From Chaenocephalus aceratus (lineage: Eukaryota > Chordata > Actinopteri > Perciformes > Channichthyidae): 64,000 nucleotides of DNA. The translations under genes and the position numbers were made by a program. Below, in pieces: positions 10,373 through 24,736 of this stretch. Position 1 is the stretch's first letter. Each line of letters starts with the position of its first letter. The notes under the pieces are model-generated. The model was not told where the DNA came from. It worked only from the letters and a program-made list of their open reading frames with translations, and did not search any database. The DNA lies in assembly GCA_023974075.1 (NCBI GenBank), contig CM043787.1:36669691-36733690 (forward strand), read 5' to 3'.

Positions 10373-13300
10373 TTTAGCAGTACTAATTTGATCCTGTAAA
10401 ATGTACATGTGTAACATTTTTGGTACCGATCAGTGAAAAAATTATACAGATATTTTACTAAGTAGTTATACCAGTGTGAGAAAAAGCATAGAATGTGTTA
10501 CTGGCATGGTTACTGGTTTAAATCCTGCATTTAAAATCAAAATATAATTCAATTACCGGAAGGAAGAGTACTCATTAAGCAGAATACTCTATTTCAGTAT
10601 TATATATATATATTTCTATATTACAATTGTAGATGCAATTACTATCCCTTAATTGTTGAAAGCTGTAAAGCTTATTTAATGTTGTACTGCAGGGTAGCTT
10701 AATAAGATAAAGTAATAATATGATTAGAATTAGAATTAGCAAAGTTACTAAGGCTGTCAGACCAATGTAGTCGAGTTTACACTATTTCTCTCAGACATCA
10801 TATAAAGTAGAAGTAGTAAGTAACATAAGTGCTTCAGTTAATGTACTTAGTTATTCATATTAGTTTCTTTGTTATGACCGCTGGCACCAAGTGAAACATT
10901 GGGAGCTATTACCTCATAACTGAAACCTCATCATTTTGCTATATTACTTGCATGGACAGGATAACAGATCCTTGGAGAGGCTTACTTGTTTCACCAGGGA
11001 GAACTGGGAGAAGGGTCTGTTCGGCCCCCTGGGACAACCCTCAATTGGACAGCAGTAGAGCTTCTGAGAGCCCTTCATGTCTTTTCTGACCGTAGGATTG
11101 ATAAGACCATCCTGAGGGTGACAAAGTCGGTGAAAGACAAAAGAGAGAGGAAAGTCAGATTTTTTTTTGGATGTTTATATCATGCTCTTAATCATCATGA
11201 CTTACAGTGAGCGTTGCACAACTCAATGAATTATGTGATTACCATAAATACAATCAACCATCAAATAGCACTACAATGCTTATGTGTTATTCTAAGGGTT
11301 GAGCAAAGTTTTAAGATGGCAACCGAACAAGTTTACTGTTAAAGACAGTACTGTTTCTTTTGAAGAAATCTAGGCTCTGCTTTACATAACTGACAAAGAA
11401 ACTAATGAGCTTGGCAGTATGGGATGTAACTGATTCCTGTCCCAAGGCAGATGTTACCATATTGTACATCATTGTAGAAAAGACAAGCAAATCTTACTCA
11501 TTACAGAGAAAAGCACCAACACTGATTATAAATTGCATGGGGGAATCAGACAAAACCCATCACGCGATCAAACACTGCCGCCTTCCAGTGGTCAAGGTGA
11601 CCTCGATCGGCTTTAACACTGAAGGGAACAGAACAGCTAAAGCTGACTCCATTTTGTTTGTCATAAGGAGTTAGTATAAACAGATGTTGTGTTCAGGTTG
11701 TGTTTAGTTGACTTCATCTACATCATCTGGTCATATAGGCTTACGCCTGAGTCATGTCAATATATTATTAGTCATTAGTCAGTAGCTGGATGTGGTCTAA
11801 AACTGGTTGAAATGCACTGCTCTGATACTAAGGGGTCAACACACAGCCATTTATGTGGCTATAGCCTTGGTCCTTTCTTATTTCTGGGAGACATTTTAAT
11901 ATGGTGGCAAGTCAGAGTAATAGTGTAATTCTGCTTCTCCTTGCTGCCAAAGTAGGTGATATAGATGAAAAGGCCAATAGCCAAGCACGAAGCGGGCGCA
12001 TTAAACTTAGGAAAGGTATCCAAACTGGGCTGAGTGAATGAGTTGGTATGAAATGTATTAGTGTTCATGGCCAGTAAGAACTAGGAGTAATGATCAGATG
12101 ATATACATTACTTCTGTCTTGTGATGCAGTAGACTCTACTGAGTAGAGCTACAGATAGTACCTCAAATGTTTTGTCAAAAACACAAATCAGGCATTTAAA
12201 AAACACACTTTTTCAGCTTAGCAAGAGTAACTACTTCTGAGATCTAATTCAAATGATCGTTTTCACCTACAAAGGGCTTAGTTTAATTCAGGACAAAATG
12301 TAGCCTTTTCAAGCAAAGAACTTAATTCATGGAGGGGAAACGGTGAATGACTGCTAGGGATGCCAGCGATTATTCGATTATTCGAATATTCGTTACAGTC
12401 TCCATAATCGAATATTATTTTTAAAAATCGATTTTATTTATATATATTTTTTTAATTATTTATATATTTTTTTTAATTATTTATGTATTTTTTTTTTTCC
12501 TATCTTAGTTTCAACCAAAATATATATAAATATATATATATATATGCTAATAATAGTAATAGTATTAATAATTGTAAATGGCCATTGGTCACACCACCAG
12601 TTTGTTTTACTGTAAACTTGGAGGAAGCCTGCGTGCAGAGCAGACTGCTGCTGCAGCACGCTACACACCGACCCCGCCCCCCCTCTCCCTCACACGTGCG
12701 ACTAAAGATGAACAAAGCGGCAGCCGGCAGGTAAAAAGAGTTCCTCCTTGTGGAACTACTTCGAACTTACAAGTCCAAAGGAAGTTAAATGCAAGCTCTG
12801 CGAAAAGACGTTGGTCTATCACAACTCAACCTCAACAATGCGTTCGCATTTGAGTGCGAAGCACACCAAAGAGGTTACAGAGAAAGACGCAGCACAGCTG
12901 GCCATTACCAACTTCACTTCAAGACCACGTCGTTGTGATGACATGCTTGTTTGTTGTTTGTACTGTTAAACATGTTCTAGTAAAGAAAACAACGGAATTC
13001 CTTTTGTCTGAGTTTTTTTTTTTTACCTCCCGTGGGGGGGGGTCGAATAATCGATTATTATTCGCCAGGGCTGCCGAATAATCGATTTTGATCATGGTCA
13101 GTTTCTGGCAACCCTAATGACTGCCTCCCACGAAAAGCCATGGTCAGTGAGGACAAAAGGGCCAGGGTCAAAATGCATCGACTTCCTCCACTTGGATGTC
13201 AGTGGACCTATCATGCTATATTTGAAACATATATTGTAGGGCCATACCTATATTAAGTATATACATATTTTTTTTGTTTCAAAATACCAAACAGATCCTG

Positions 13301-15350
13301 CATTTTAGCCATGCCTCATTTTGCTCTTTCCAGCCATGTTTTTGCAGGGGGCTGATTCTGTGAGCTGCAACTGACCACGCCCCCCTGCAGGAGAGGGGAG
13401 TTGGCAGTTACTTTTGGCATTAGGGCAGGGATATCTAGATACTTTCCAAGGTTTGACATAATGAATTGTGCTACTTTTAAACCAAGCAACAATGTTTTCA
13501 AAAAGCTCCTCAAAAACACTATCGAAGCAGTTCCTGCCATTGCGTTAGTTCAAACAGTAACAACGGACTATTTTTCTCAATACATACAACTATTTTTTAA
13601 ATCAATAAAATCATTTTCTAAATCCATAAAAGCATTTCAATTAATATTGGGAGTCATGTCGTTACTTTGTTGAGAATGTGGCCATGTAATAAGCGGGATA
13701 ATGTGCAGCAACGCGGTCATTATGGGGAAAAGAACACCGACAGGCTGATCAGGAGGCCGGCGCGAAGCGGAGGGATCTAGATCGGCATGAAGGTCGGGCT
13801 CCTGATCAGCCTGTCGGTGTTCTTTTCCCCATAATTACATGTCACTTGTTAGACGCTTTTATCCAAAGCGACTTACACAATACTGTGGGCAATCCCCACA
13901 GGAGCAATTTGGGGTGAAGTGTCTTGCCCAGGGATACAATGACATGCTGACTGCAGTGGGGTTTGAACCTGTGACCCCCTGATCCGAACACCAACACTAA
14001 ACCCACTGCACCACGCCCCCTTTAACCCTCTGGAGTCGGTGGACGCGCCGGCGCGTCCACCGACTCCAGGGTAAGGGGCGACTCCCGGTTAATGACCGCG
14101 TCGCTGCACATTATGCCTTACATATGATTATATAGAGTCATTATTCATTTGTTTTAAAGCACGAGGTGCAAACGCTTTCCTCTGGGAGGGAGAAAAAGAG
14201 CCAGAGCGGAGAATAAACAGAAGGGCAACCATGGCAACCATACAAGGGAAGTCTTCTTCGCTGCTTTTGTTGCAGACTACAGCGCCATTTACAGGCCTGG
14301 CATATGTAGTGTACTACAGCGTCTCCAGCGCTTTCGAGCAGCAATGGCCGGCCATGGCCCAACCTCTCATTCCCTGATAAGTGGAGAATTGACCAATAGC
14401 CGTAGCACCACCGTCCTGACGTCAGGACAGTGTTCAAATCTGGATCAGTCTGTATCAGATCCGTTGCAGCCCCTTTTTTAGAGATTTGGGTATGGAGAAA
14501 AATAGAGAGGGTTGTGTTTTCTGACACTTGGTGAGTTCCCTGGAACACATATTCATGTATAAAATACGTACAAAAGTGCATTTAGCATGATAGGTCCCCT
14601 TTAAGTATTGGAAGAAGAATGTATACTGTCCTGTGATCATATTTTGAAATGTAAAGAGACTCCCTAAAGAGATTTCCCTTTACACCCTATCGTTAGCCAA
14701 ACCAATAATATCCTCCCCAAAACTACAAACGGTCCATTAGTTGAAGGTGTTAAGATGTAATCTTAGTTGTATAAAACATGTTGAGACGGTAAATTCAGCA
14801 CCAACCATGACACGCGACCCTAATCATTAATTGATGACATACGTTAGCTACTTACCATGAAGCTAGCTCCCTAAATGCAACTGTCATGGAGATTCACTCA
14901 CATAGGAATACGTCAACATTTACCAAACGTTTAACCATGGCTTCGTGTTCAACAAGCATCACTATCGTTCGTCACGTCAGCTTAAATGAACTTGTTGTTG
15001 ATGACTTGCGTTTTCCTGTTTGTTGACAGCGTTTTCACGAGAATGAGTTAGCTAAGCTATCAATGCCGTTAAGCGAAAGGCTAACGTTAAGCACTAACCA
15101 GGTTTAGTTAAGGGTTTACCTTTATCCTGTGTGACTTAACAAGATGCATGTTCAATGCAGGTGTGTTGGGGAGAATCTTGCCACATCCTTCCACGGTGCA
15201 GAGGATGTTCGTCCTCACTTCTTTGGTCAGCTCCGTGATGGTAGGTTTAATTATTTCCCGTGACTGCGACAGAGACTCTTCATGGCATCTCGGACTGTCT
15301 TTAGTGGCGTTGCCTCTGTTATTCGCCCTGCTCGTCGCAGAAGCAGCCAT
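8011..15350 (-). CDS. atmin: ATM interactor (ATMIN/ASCIZ), zinc-finger DYNLL1 regulator
   Basis: C2H2 zinc-finger protein that binds ATM and drives transcription of dynein light chain DYNLL1, whose product binds back to its C-terminal TQT motifs. Coding exons (minus): 15120-15350, 10986-11111, 9861-10060, 8011-9754; the sum is 2301 nt, 766 aa. Seen: a first finger region ending NMHLVKSHRIK; exon 2 with YCCPIEGCPRGP; exon 3 with HFMKMHAEKKHKC, DLKRHIEDC and HCTCGCPYASRAALLSH; exon 4 with the basic KKRKME stretch and roughly a dozen TQT-type motifs (NQTQTM, IQTQTEESEL, IQTQTDFLL, TETQTD, VETQTC). A poly-Ser tract is encoded by a triplet repeat at 8967-9008. The exon 3 donor reads CACAG|GCATGT, a GC-type donor required to keep frame. 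Introns carry repeats, notably a hAT element in intron 1. Confidence 0.95.
10118..10168 (+). repeat. LINE/SINE 3'-tail-like fragment in atmin intron
   Basis: The motif around TTTGGGATCAATAAAGTACC followed by short TCTTAT repeats resembles the 3' tail of teleost non-LTR elements (GGGATCAATAAAGTATCTATCT type). It is too short to assign a family. It lies just upstream (plus sense) of exon 3 of atmin, inside intron 2. Confidence 0.4.
10333..10371. repeat. (TA)n microsatellite
   Basis: About 20 uninterrupted AT dinucleotides within atmin intron 2. A shorter TATATA run occurs near 10601-10612. No function is implied. Confidence 0.9.
12355..13116 (+). mobile_element. Short hAT transposon with BED-finger remnant
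   Basis: The element is bounded by perfect 8-bp target duplications ATGACTGC at 12347-12354 and 13117-13124. Termini are inverted: TAGGGATGCCAGCGATTATT on the left and CTGGCAACCCTA on the right, with further ATTCG/CGAAT-rich subterminal repeats. Length is 762 bp. Plus-strand frame around 12748-12940 encodes a BED-type zinc finger (WNYF, VKCKLCEKTLVY, MRSHLSAKH), the N-terminal domain of hAT transposases and ZBED proteins; the catalytic core is missing. It is therefore a non-autonomous, internally deleted hAT copy in intron 1 of atmin, opposite to the gene's sense. Confidence 0.88.
13698..14114. mobile_element. Nested palindromic element with SINE insertion
   Basis: The outer inverted repeats are ATAATGTGCAGCAACGCGG at 13698 and its near-perfect complement ending at 14114. 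Inside are a first hairpin (13725-13833: arms reading AAAAGAACACCGACAGGCTG and its complement, each about 30 bp), a SINE (13836-14023), and a second near-perfect hairpin (14027-14070) built on GGAGTCGGTGGACGCGCC. The order suggests a palindromic MITE family broken by the SINE. Family and target duplication are not resolved. Confidence 0.6.
13836..14023 (-). repeat. tRNA-derived SINE with L2-type tail
   Basis: Read on the minus strand, the element begins with a tRNA-like head (GGTGCAGTGGG A-box-like, GGTTCAAACCCC B-box), continues with a CCCTGGGCAAGACACTTCACC core typical of fish SINEs, and ends with GTCGCTTTGGATAAAAGCGT. That tail is nearly identical to the 3' end of the L2-like LINE at about 48960-48985 in this window, consistent with retrotransposition by that LINE's machinery. 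Confidence 0.75.
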
Positions 15351-16503
15351 GTTTCTATGTTGACACGTTTGTTTTCTGCTGAGACCTCCAGCAGCAGCAT
15401 TTAATTAACATTGGCATGTCTTCCCTCAGCTTTGCCTGAAAGGCTGCAACACTCTACTATTAGCACGACTGAACCAGCTGATCTTACGTCACAACCGGTT
15501 TAATTACGTGCTTCCGTTTTACAAGAAACAAGTAAACCATCAAACTAAAGTTTTCTAATGTGGCTGACTCCTTTAATATGTTTATGACTAATGCACTGTA
15601 GTATTGATGTACCACGCTATGTTTGAAGCACTAAAACGGCATTTCTTCAAGAAGCTGTAACTCCTTTTTCAACCAAAACTGTTGGTATAATATAGTTTGA
15701 GCTCACAGACATTTTCTAGAAATTGTTTAAATCAAACCGACTTTTGTAGGTTGTAGCTGATAGCACAACAAAATAAAAAATAGAATCCAGTTTAGCAATT
15801 CCATAGCCTAGCTCTACAGAGGAACCAAAGAGAACTGATGGTTATTATAACAGCCTGTTTTCATTTTATTGTTACAGGGAGGTATCACAGATCTACTGTA
15901 TAACAAAAGGAGGGGTCATTGTGGGTTAAACATGGGGGGCTATTGACAACATAGACTGTAACTTTGGAAAATACTCAATTGACATGGCTACATCTTTTGA
16001 GCGTTGGGTATTTTGATCAGTGTAGTTGTGATGAGAATAATCTCTCTGTGGCCAGCTTGCACAGGACACTCCAGTAACTGTTCTATGCACATATGGGAAT
16101 GCAAGTAGTTTCAAGACAAACCTGAAAAAAGTTTGACCGTATCCTTTAAAAATGTTGTGCTGAGACAATGGAGCTTAAATAAACCCTGTAACATCGACTG
16201 TAAACGCCAAATTATGAGGAGCGTGAATACTAAAGTTCAATCTCACAAGCCGATACTCCACAAAACAATGTTACAGCTTTATATTCAATTTGGGACATAT
16301 ATTTCATAGAAATAACATTCTTGCACTAAAAAAAAGAAGAAAAAAAAAAAGACAATTATCGATCGTCAACTAATAAGATATTTGCAACTGGGTAATAAAG
16401 GTACATTAATTGATACAGATCTTGGAGGGGCAGTGGCTCTTGAACAAGGAGATTGAGGATAGAACAATAAAAGCAAACCCTGGGTTGACCAGATCAAGTT
16501 CCT
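15351..16503. other. atmin upstream region and cenpn downstream region
   Basis: No gene seen. The part next to 15350 should hold the atmin promoter and 5' UTR (minus strand). The part next to 16503 should hold the cenpn 3' UTR. A polyadenylation signal on the minus strand could be the complement of TTTATT at about 15865. No convincing conserved motifs were recognised. Confidence 0.3.
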
Positions 16504-16689
16504 GGCCGTTTCTCAATGTCGAGTAAACCTGCTGCAGAGCCACTATTTCAAGTATACTACGTCATCGAGTGGCGCCGAATGCTGGGCATTTAACATGCAT
16601 TTAAAAACAGTCCTTCGGCGCCACTCAATGACATAGTATACTTGAACTAGTGGCTCTGCAGCAGGTATACTCGACATTGAGAAACGGCC
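16504..16689. mobile_element. Hairpin MITE just 3' of cenpn
   Basis: This 186 bp near-perfect palindrome has ends GGCCGTTTCTCAATGTCGAG and the complement, arms of about 80 bp and a short AT-rich centre. It is flanked by CCT on both sides (16501-16503, 16690-16692), a possible 3-bp target duplication as in PIF/Harbinger-type elements. It sits 11 bp beyond the cenpn stop codon, so it is probably transcribed in the cenpn 3' UTR. Confidence 0.65.
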
Positions 16690-16700
16690 CCTGTCGCCCA

Positions 16701-19675
<2,975 letters not shown>

Positions 19676-22016
19676 CCTTCCTCAGATGCTATAATATTAG
19701 CAGTTTTATTGGATAGTTTTTATTAATTAAACTGTTGAATCCGTACAGTTTGTAGTGTGGCAGGCAGGAGAAGAAATCCAAACAAACCGCCTACCAAAGA
19801 GAACACGAATGGACCAATCAGATATGTCGAGAATAGTGCACGTGACCCCTTTAGCGTCCTCTGTTGTTTCGGAGTGGTATTGCTCCTATATGACTCACAT
19901 TAGGAACATCTGCAAAACGGTGGAAGACCCTTTACTTAACAAGCATCACTACAATATTCTAACAATTAGTGATTACCAGTTAAATACTTATTTCACCTAT
20001 CATTCTGCCGTAAAATAGCAAAAGTGTATTAAGTAGGCTACATGTTTTACAGTAACTGGCTCTGCACGTTTCCCCAGCCATGACATAACAATGCTAATAC
20101 TGACCAATGTTTACAGATATTGATTTCATATTTTACACTTACACGTACCTGGTCTTGGTGGGGTTAGAATTTTTTTTAAAAGCAGTTCCTAAACTTGTAG
20201 TCAGGTTGCTTTAAAATTGTCATAATAAGCCGTAGGGGTTGAGAGATCATTTATAGCAGGGGGAAGAAGAAAGTAGAACATTGTGACACACACATCTATT
20301 TAAATTTACTTTCTGAACTGTTTGATTTTCTTGTAAATATTTGGTAATTTAAAAATGTTCAGTTTAAGAAGTTATGAATAAGGATCTTAATCTGAATAGA
20401 AATTAACAAGTAAATATAAATTCCAAAAATGTAGTCAATTGCTATTTCAAACACAAATAGAAAATAATTTGTACCTGGGAATGTACCCTTTTTATTTGAC
20501 AATTGCTGGGGTACACTAACAATATTGTCAATAATACATATCAATAATAAATCTCTCTTAACATATTTTTTGTTAAACTTACAACAATATTGTTAGTTGG
20601 AAACATGCAAATAAAGCAAACATTTGTGTCATTACACAAACCATTACATGGCCTTTAAATAAAAATAAAATAAGACGGGAAACACTGTATTTAGTTTTTA
20701 CAACAGCACTATTAGCAAAAATGTAACCGCAGAGAGAGTTTATTTTGGTAGTTGAATCCATAAGTAAAAGCGGAAGTACGTTGCAGGGAAATATCTTGTT
20801 TCTTCTCTGAACTTCCGTCAGCAGATGTCCCGACTTTTATGAGAAGAACGCATGCCATTGGTGCGTTGAGAAAAAAGACTGACGCTGATTCGCTGTATAG
20901 CATTGTCAATTTACTATCACCAAACAGTTACGAAAACCAAAAGTGTTGTTGCAGACAGACGTCCTTCAAGTTCTTGCTGTTTTTGTAGGTTAAATTAACG
21001 TTAGACAGTTTCAACACTAGTGTAGTTATCTTACATTGTAGTAATCTGCGTTTCTATTCTACGGAAGACCAACGCCATACGTATATCTTCAGTGGTTGAT
21101 TGGGTTGATGCTGTGTTACATACGGTTAACGTTAGCAGAGGCCTAGCACTGAGCTAACGTGATAATTCACCAGCGTTTTCTGGGACTTCTCAGATGATAC
21201 ACTACCCACTGGTAAGTGTACATGCAGCCGACAGTGCACTGTGTTATCAAATAGCTTAAAAATAAACCAGTAGACATGATGTAGCATAATGTGTGAGAGA
21301 CACTAAAAATACCTAGTGTATCTCTAGTGAAGGCTGCATTGTTATCATGATTCAATAGGTTCAGGGTGAAAGCAGGTAGTTGCTTTGTTTTATATTCTCC
21401 TTCTCTCTGTGTGTGTCTGCAGCTAAGTGTCCACTGGAAAAAACAGCATCACAATGACAGCTCAAGAAGGAGAGGGATGGGGAGGCATGAGTATCCTTTA
21501 GAAAAACATGTCCTTTACCTGAGTATAACAATGCTGAGATGACATGGTGTAAAGTGGCACAGAAACAATAAGTCGTTGTTAAAATCGATTCATTGTTTGA
21601 TCCAATTTTTAAATCAAAAGTTCCAGATGCTTTCATATCATTGTGTATTTGAAATTGACTATGCTTGGCTTTTGGTTTGTTCACCAGGCAAATCAGACAA
21701 TTTGGAGATTTCCTCAAATTCTCATTTCACAAATGTTATACAGTAGTCACAATCAATACAATTAAATACCAAATATAAAGTTATTAATGAAAATGACCAT
21801 TGGTTCAATCCTGAGAATGTTAAGCATATTCCTATTCCATGAGAGTAGAGCATAAAGTGTGTTTATTGGTAAACGGGCCTCCACCAAATGACGTGTATGA
21901 CAGTGATTTCAGTAAAATCCCACCGTAATTGTCAACTCAGTGCTCCTCAATTTGTGCTCCTCTTGTTTTGTGGATTTCAGCATTGCCGAAGTGACACAGT
22001 AAGACCTTAACTCAGC
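19676..22016. promoter_or_regulatory. Divergent cenpn / cmc2 intergenic region with cmc2 5' UTR
   Basis: The two genes are head-to-head with about 2.3 kb between coding starts. A likely cmc2 promoter lies near 20770-20900, which has an inverted CCAAT box (GCCATTGGTGCG) around 20852. A non-coding cmc2 exon may end at 21211 with donor CTG|GTAAGT, and a second candidate exon follows the acceptor CTGCAG near 21421. No other gene was found, and the remaining sequence is AT-rich and unremarkable. Confidence 0.4.
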
Positions 22017-22442
22017 ATGCACCCTGACCTTTCGCCTCACCTGCACAATGAAGAGTGTAACAAACTCATCACTCTTCTGAGGCAGTGCCACACAGAGGTA
22101 TGTCATGCTCCTAAACAATGTTTTTGCTTCATTTACACAGAAAACATAACAATATAAATCTTGTGTTTTTCTACCCTCAAGCACAATGTCACAAGGTTCT
22201 TTGGCACGTGTAACGATGCGGACCGTGCCATGCGTCATTGCCTGAAGAAAGAGGTCTGTCAGTTATTTTTAAGCACCTTGTGAATGACCGACATCAAGAA
22301 ATCGGATTATTGAGCTTTGTTCATTCATTGTTTTCTTTGTTTGTTTACCATTCAACAGAGACTGGATAAGCGGGAACTCAGCAAGCAGCATGCCAAAGAC
22401 ATGAAAAAGAGGCTGAAAGCAGGGATAATAGAGGATCTCTGA
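22017..22442 (+). CDS. cmc2: COX assembly mitochondrial protein 2 (CMC2)
   Basis: Small twin-CX9C protein of the mitochondrial intermembrane space, involved in cytochrome c oxidase biogenesis. Coding exons are 22017-22097, 22182-22253 and 22359-22442, phase 0 throughout, giving 78 aa (human 79). Begins [18 protein letters not shown]. Both CX9C motifs are intact: Cys14/Cys24 ([12 protein letters not shown]) and Cys37/Cys47 ([12 protein letters not shown]), as expected for a Mia40 import substrate forming two disulfides. The C-terminus is Lys-rich. It is divergent from cenpn, the same arrangement as in human. Confidence 0.96.
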
Positions 22443-24457
22443 AGGACATTTCAATGCAACTTTAACACTGCCACTACCAGTTTGAAGGAGTGAGATAATG
22501 AGACACTGAATGAAGCATGACACTGTAACAGGCCTTCCCTATGGTCTCAGGAAGGTGACAACTTCTGTCTCTTTGAAAATTCAAAGGAGTGTGGATTATA
22601 TTAGTAATTAAGCATTGAGGTCTAAGTGTCATGTGCGATACATCATTTTGATATTATTTGAGAGGAAAGGTTATTTAAAATATGATGTGCATATACCAAT
22701 AATGATATGGTTAAGATGCAAAGCTTACTTACAACACGTTTGACTTGTTATCACCCGGACAGACTGGGATTTACAGCGTTACCAGAACATTTTAGTTAAC
22801 ACAACATCATCGAGAACTTTGGATGAAAGACTGTTGTTAGGCAGAAACCTTCCATCAAACTGTTGAAGTTAGAAAGACACCTCAGGACTATTCTTCTACC
22901 AATTTCAGGGCATTAGAGATGCAAGTAAAAGATGACCTAAAACCGGATGAGCACTGGCTCTTCATGTCAACACCTATGAACATGCAGAGTGAACACATTC
23001 ATTTTTGTTTGATTGTTTATTTGAATGGGGAATCATATTGATTCGTTACAAGTTTAACTGATTTCAAATAAAGTGATATTATCCTTATATCAATCCATGC
23101 TTCAATATCGTGTCATCATTGTAAATCATAATTTCTATAACCGATTGAAACTTTGTATGCAGCTCTTGAAAAGAACTAAATGTATTTACATGATACTTCA
23201 TGCAGTAGAAGATGGTGAAGGCTTCCATCTTTTTTCGCCTGCTGTAGGCTGTAATAATAATTAAATCGATTAAATGTTTTTGAATCTATTTGTTCTTAGG
23301 AGATCCTATACATCTATGGCTATGATGCATGCGGAATAGGCAAGGGTCTGTTTTGGCAAAAATGTTTTGATATAAATATGTGTAGTAATTTTTAAAAAGG
23401 TATGAACAAAAAAACAGGTGTTATATTGAAATAGAAATATCTTACAGTCTGTTGACTTGGTGAACTCTGTGAAAACCATGACCAAGTTGTAAAGAAAATC
23501 TAAACTCAAAGGTCAGGTAGTAAATATTTTAGAGATTGCATCTCATGCTCTCCATTCAGCAACTGGAGCTGGTAAACGTGTCATTATGTCAGCTGGTGGT
23601 CATATGACCCCTCTCTTTCTGTAAGGATGGTGTCTTCTCAATCTTTCTCTTGCTCTTGACTGGTTCGTGTTGGTTGACCTTTGTGTTCACGTGATTGAAA
23701 AGTCACATTTATGTCTTGAAATACACCTGAACTGTCTTATTTGTCTGAATACCATGAGATGCTGCTGAGTTCTCAGAATCACAAGTAAGTGGACCTTTGA
23801 ATTGCCTTGTGTTGAAAAGGTGCTATATAAATAAACTTGCCTTGCCTTACCTTTTAGCTTCATCTAATCATTGTAATGGTATTGTTCCCAAAGCTCTTAT
23901 TTTTATTTCAGAGTAGGCTACAAATGAATGAATCAGGCCTGTTCATCAATGAGAACAGATTCTTAATTTCTAATCAACACAAGAAATAACAATTCACTCT
24001 CTTTCCAGCAACTGTAATGAGGTAAAAGACAACATTACTAAAAGATGTGCCCAGAAAACCAATCAGAATAAAGCTCAAATATTTTATACTGTAGCTACTG
24101 TTATAATATTATATTACATTTTGCAGTATGAGAGTCAAGAGACCTCTCTGTTTCATGTATTCTACTCTGTATAATTGTTCTGTAGTTATAGCTAAAATTG
24201 TGCTTTTGAAATCTCAGATCAGCTAAAATAACTTGTTACTCAGGGCTCAGTGGTAGATGTTACGTATTGCGCCGAGGTTTCGGAGCGTGTGTCGAGTAAT
24301 CCCCGAAGCTTTTTGTGAAGCATGTATCGAGGCTTGTATCGTTTTGGGCCAGTGACGTCATCGATGACAAACGAAGCCTCGCTGCCTGTCGGTACCACGT
24401 GCCTGCTTCACGAAGCGATTCAGATCGGTTGAACCGCTGAACCACAACGCTCATGTA
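22443..24457. other. cmc2 3' UTR and downstream flank
   Basis: A plus-strand AATAAA at 23067-23072 is a good polyadenylation signal, giving a cmc2 3' UTR of about 640 bp. Beyond it there is no gene. A short repeat tail (GGTGCTATATAAATAAACTT followed by CTTGC repeats) at about 23818-23855 resembles a common teleost retroelement 3' end. From 24260 to 24455 a GC-richer stretch with several GAAGC/GCTTC words looks transposon-derived but could not be bounded. Confidence 0.45.
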
Positions 24458-24736
24458 TAGAGAGGCGAAGTCCCTCCCTTTCCGGGAGCCTCCATGGGAC
24501 CCCGGAAGCGTAAAATTATACATTGAAGTCAATGGAGAGAGAAAGGTTATCTTTTGATCCCGTTTGAATTGTGCCACGAATGACACATATGATGTTTGTC
24601 AATTTAAAAGAATATTTTGCAAGTCAAAAAAATTAAAATGTGTCGTAAAACTGTGAAGTTACAATTTTTTTTGTGTGAAACCGCTGAGTGAACTACAGGT
24701 CTCTGATCTCGCACAATACGCGTCACCATCACAAAG

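Noticed and set aside
24260..24455. GC-rich stretch with GAAGC/GCTTC words left of the YqaJ transposon
   Set aside because: Looks like transposon sequence, but no paired terminus or duplication was found.
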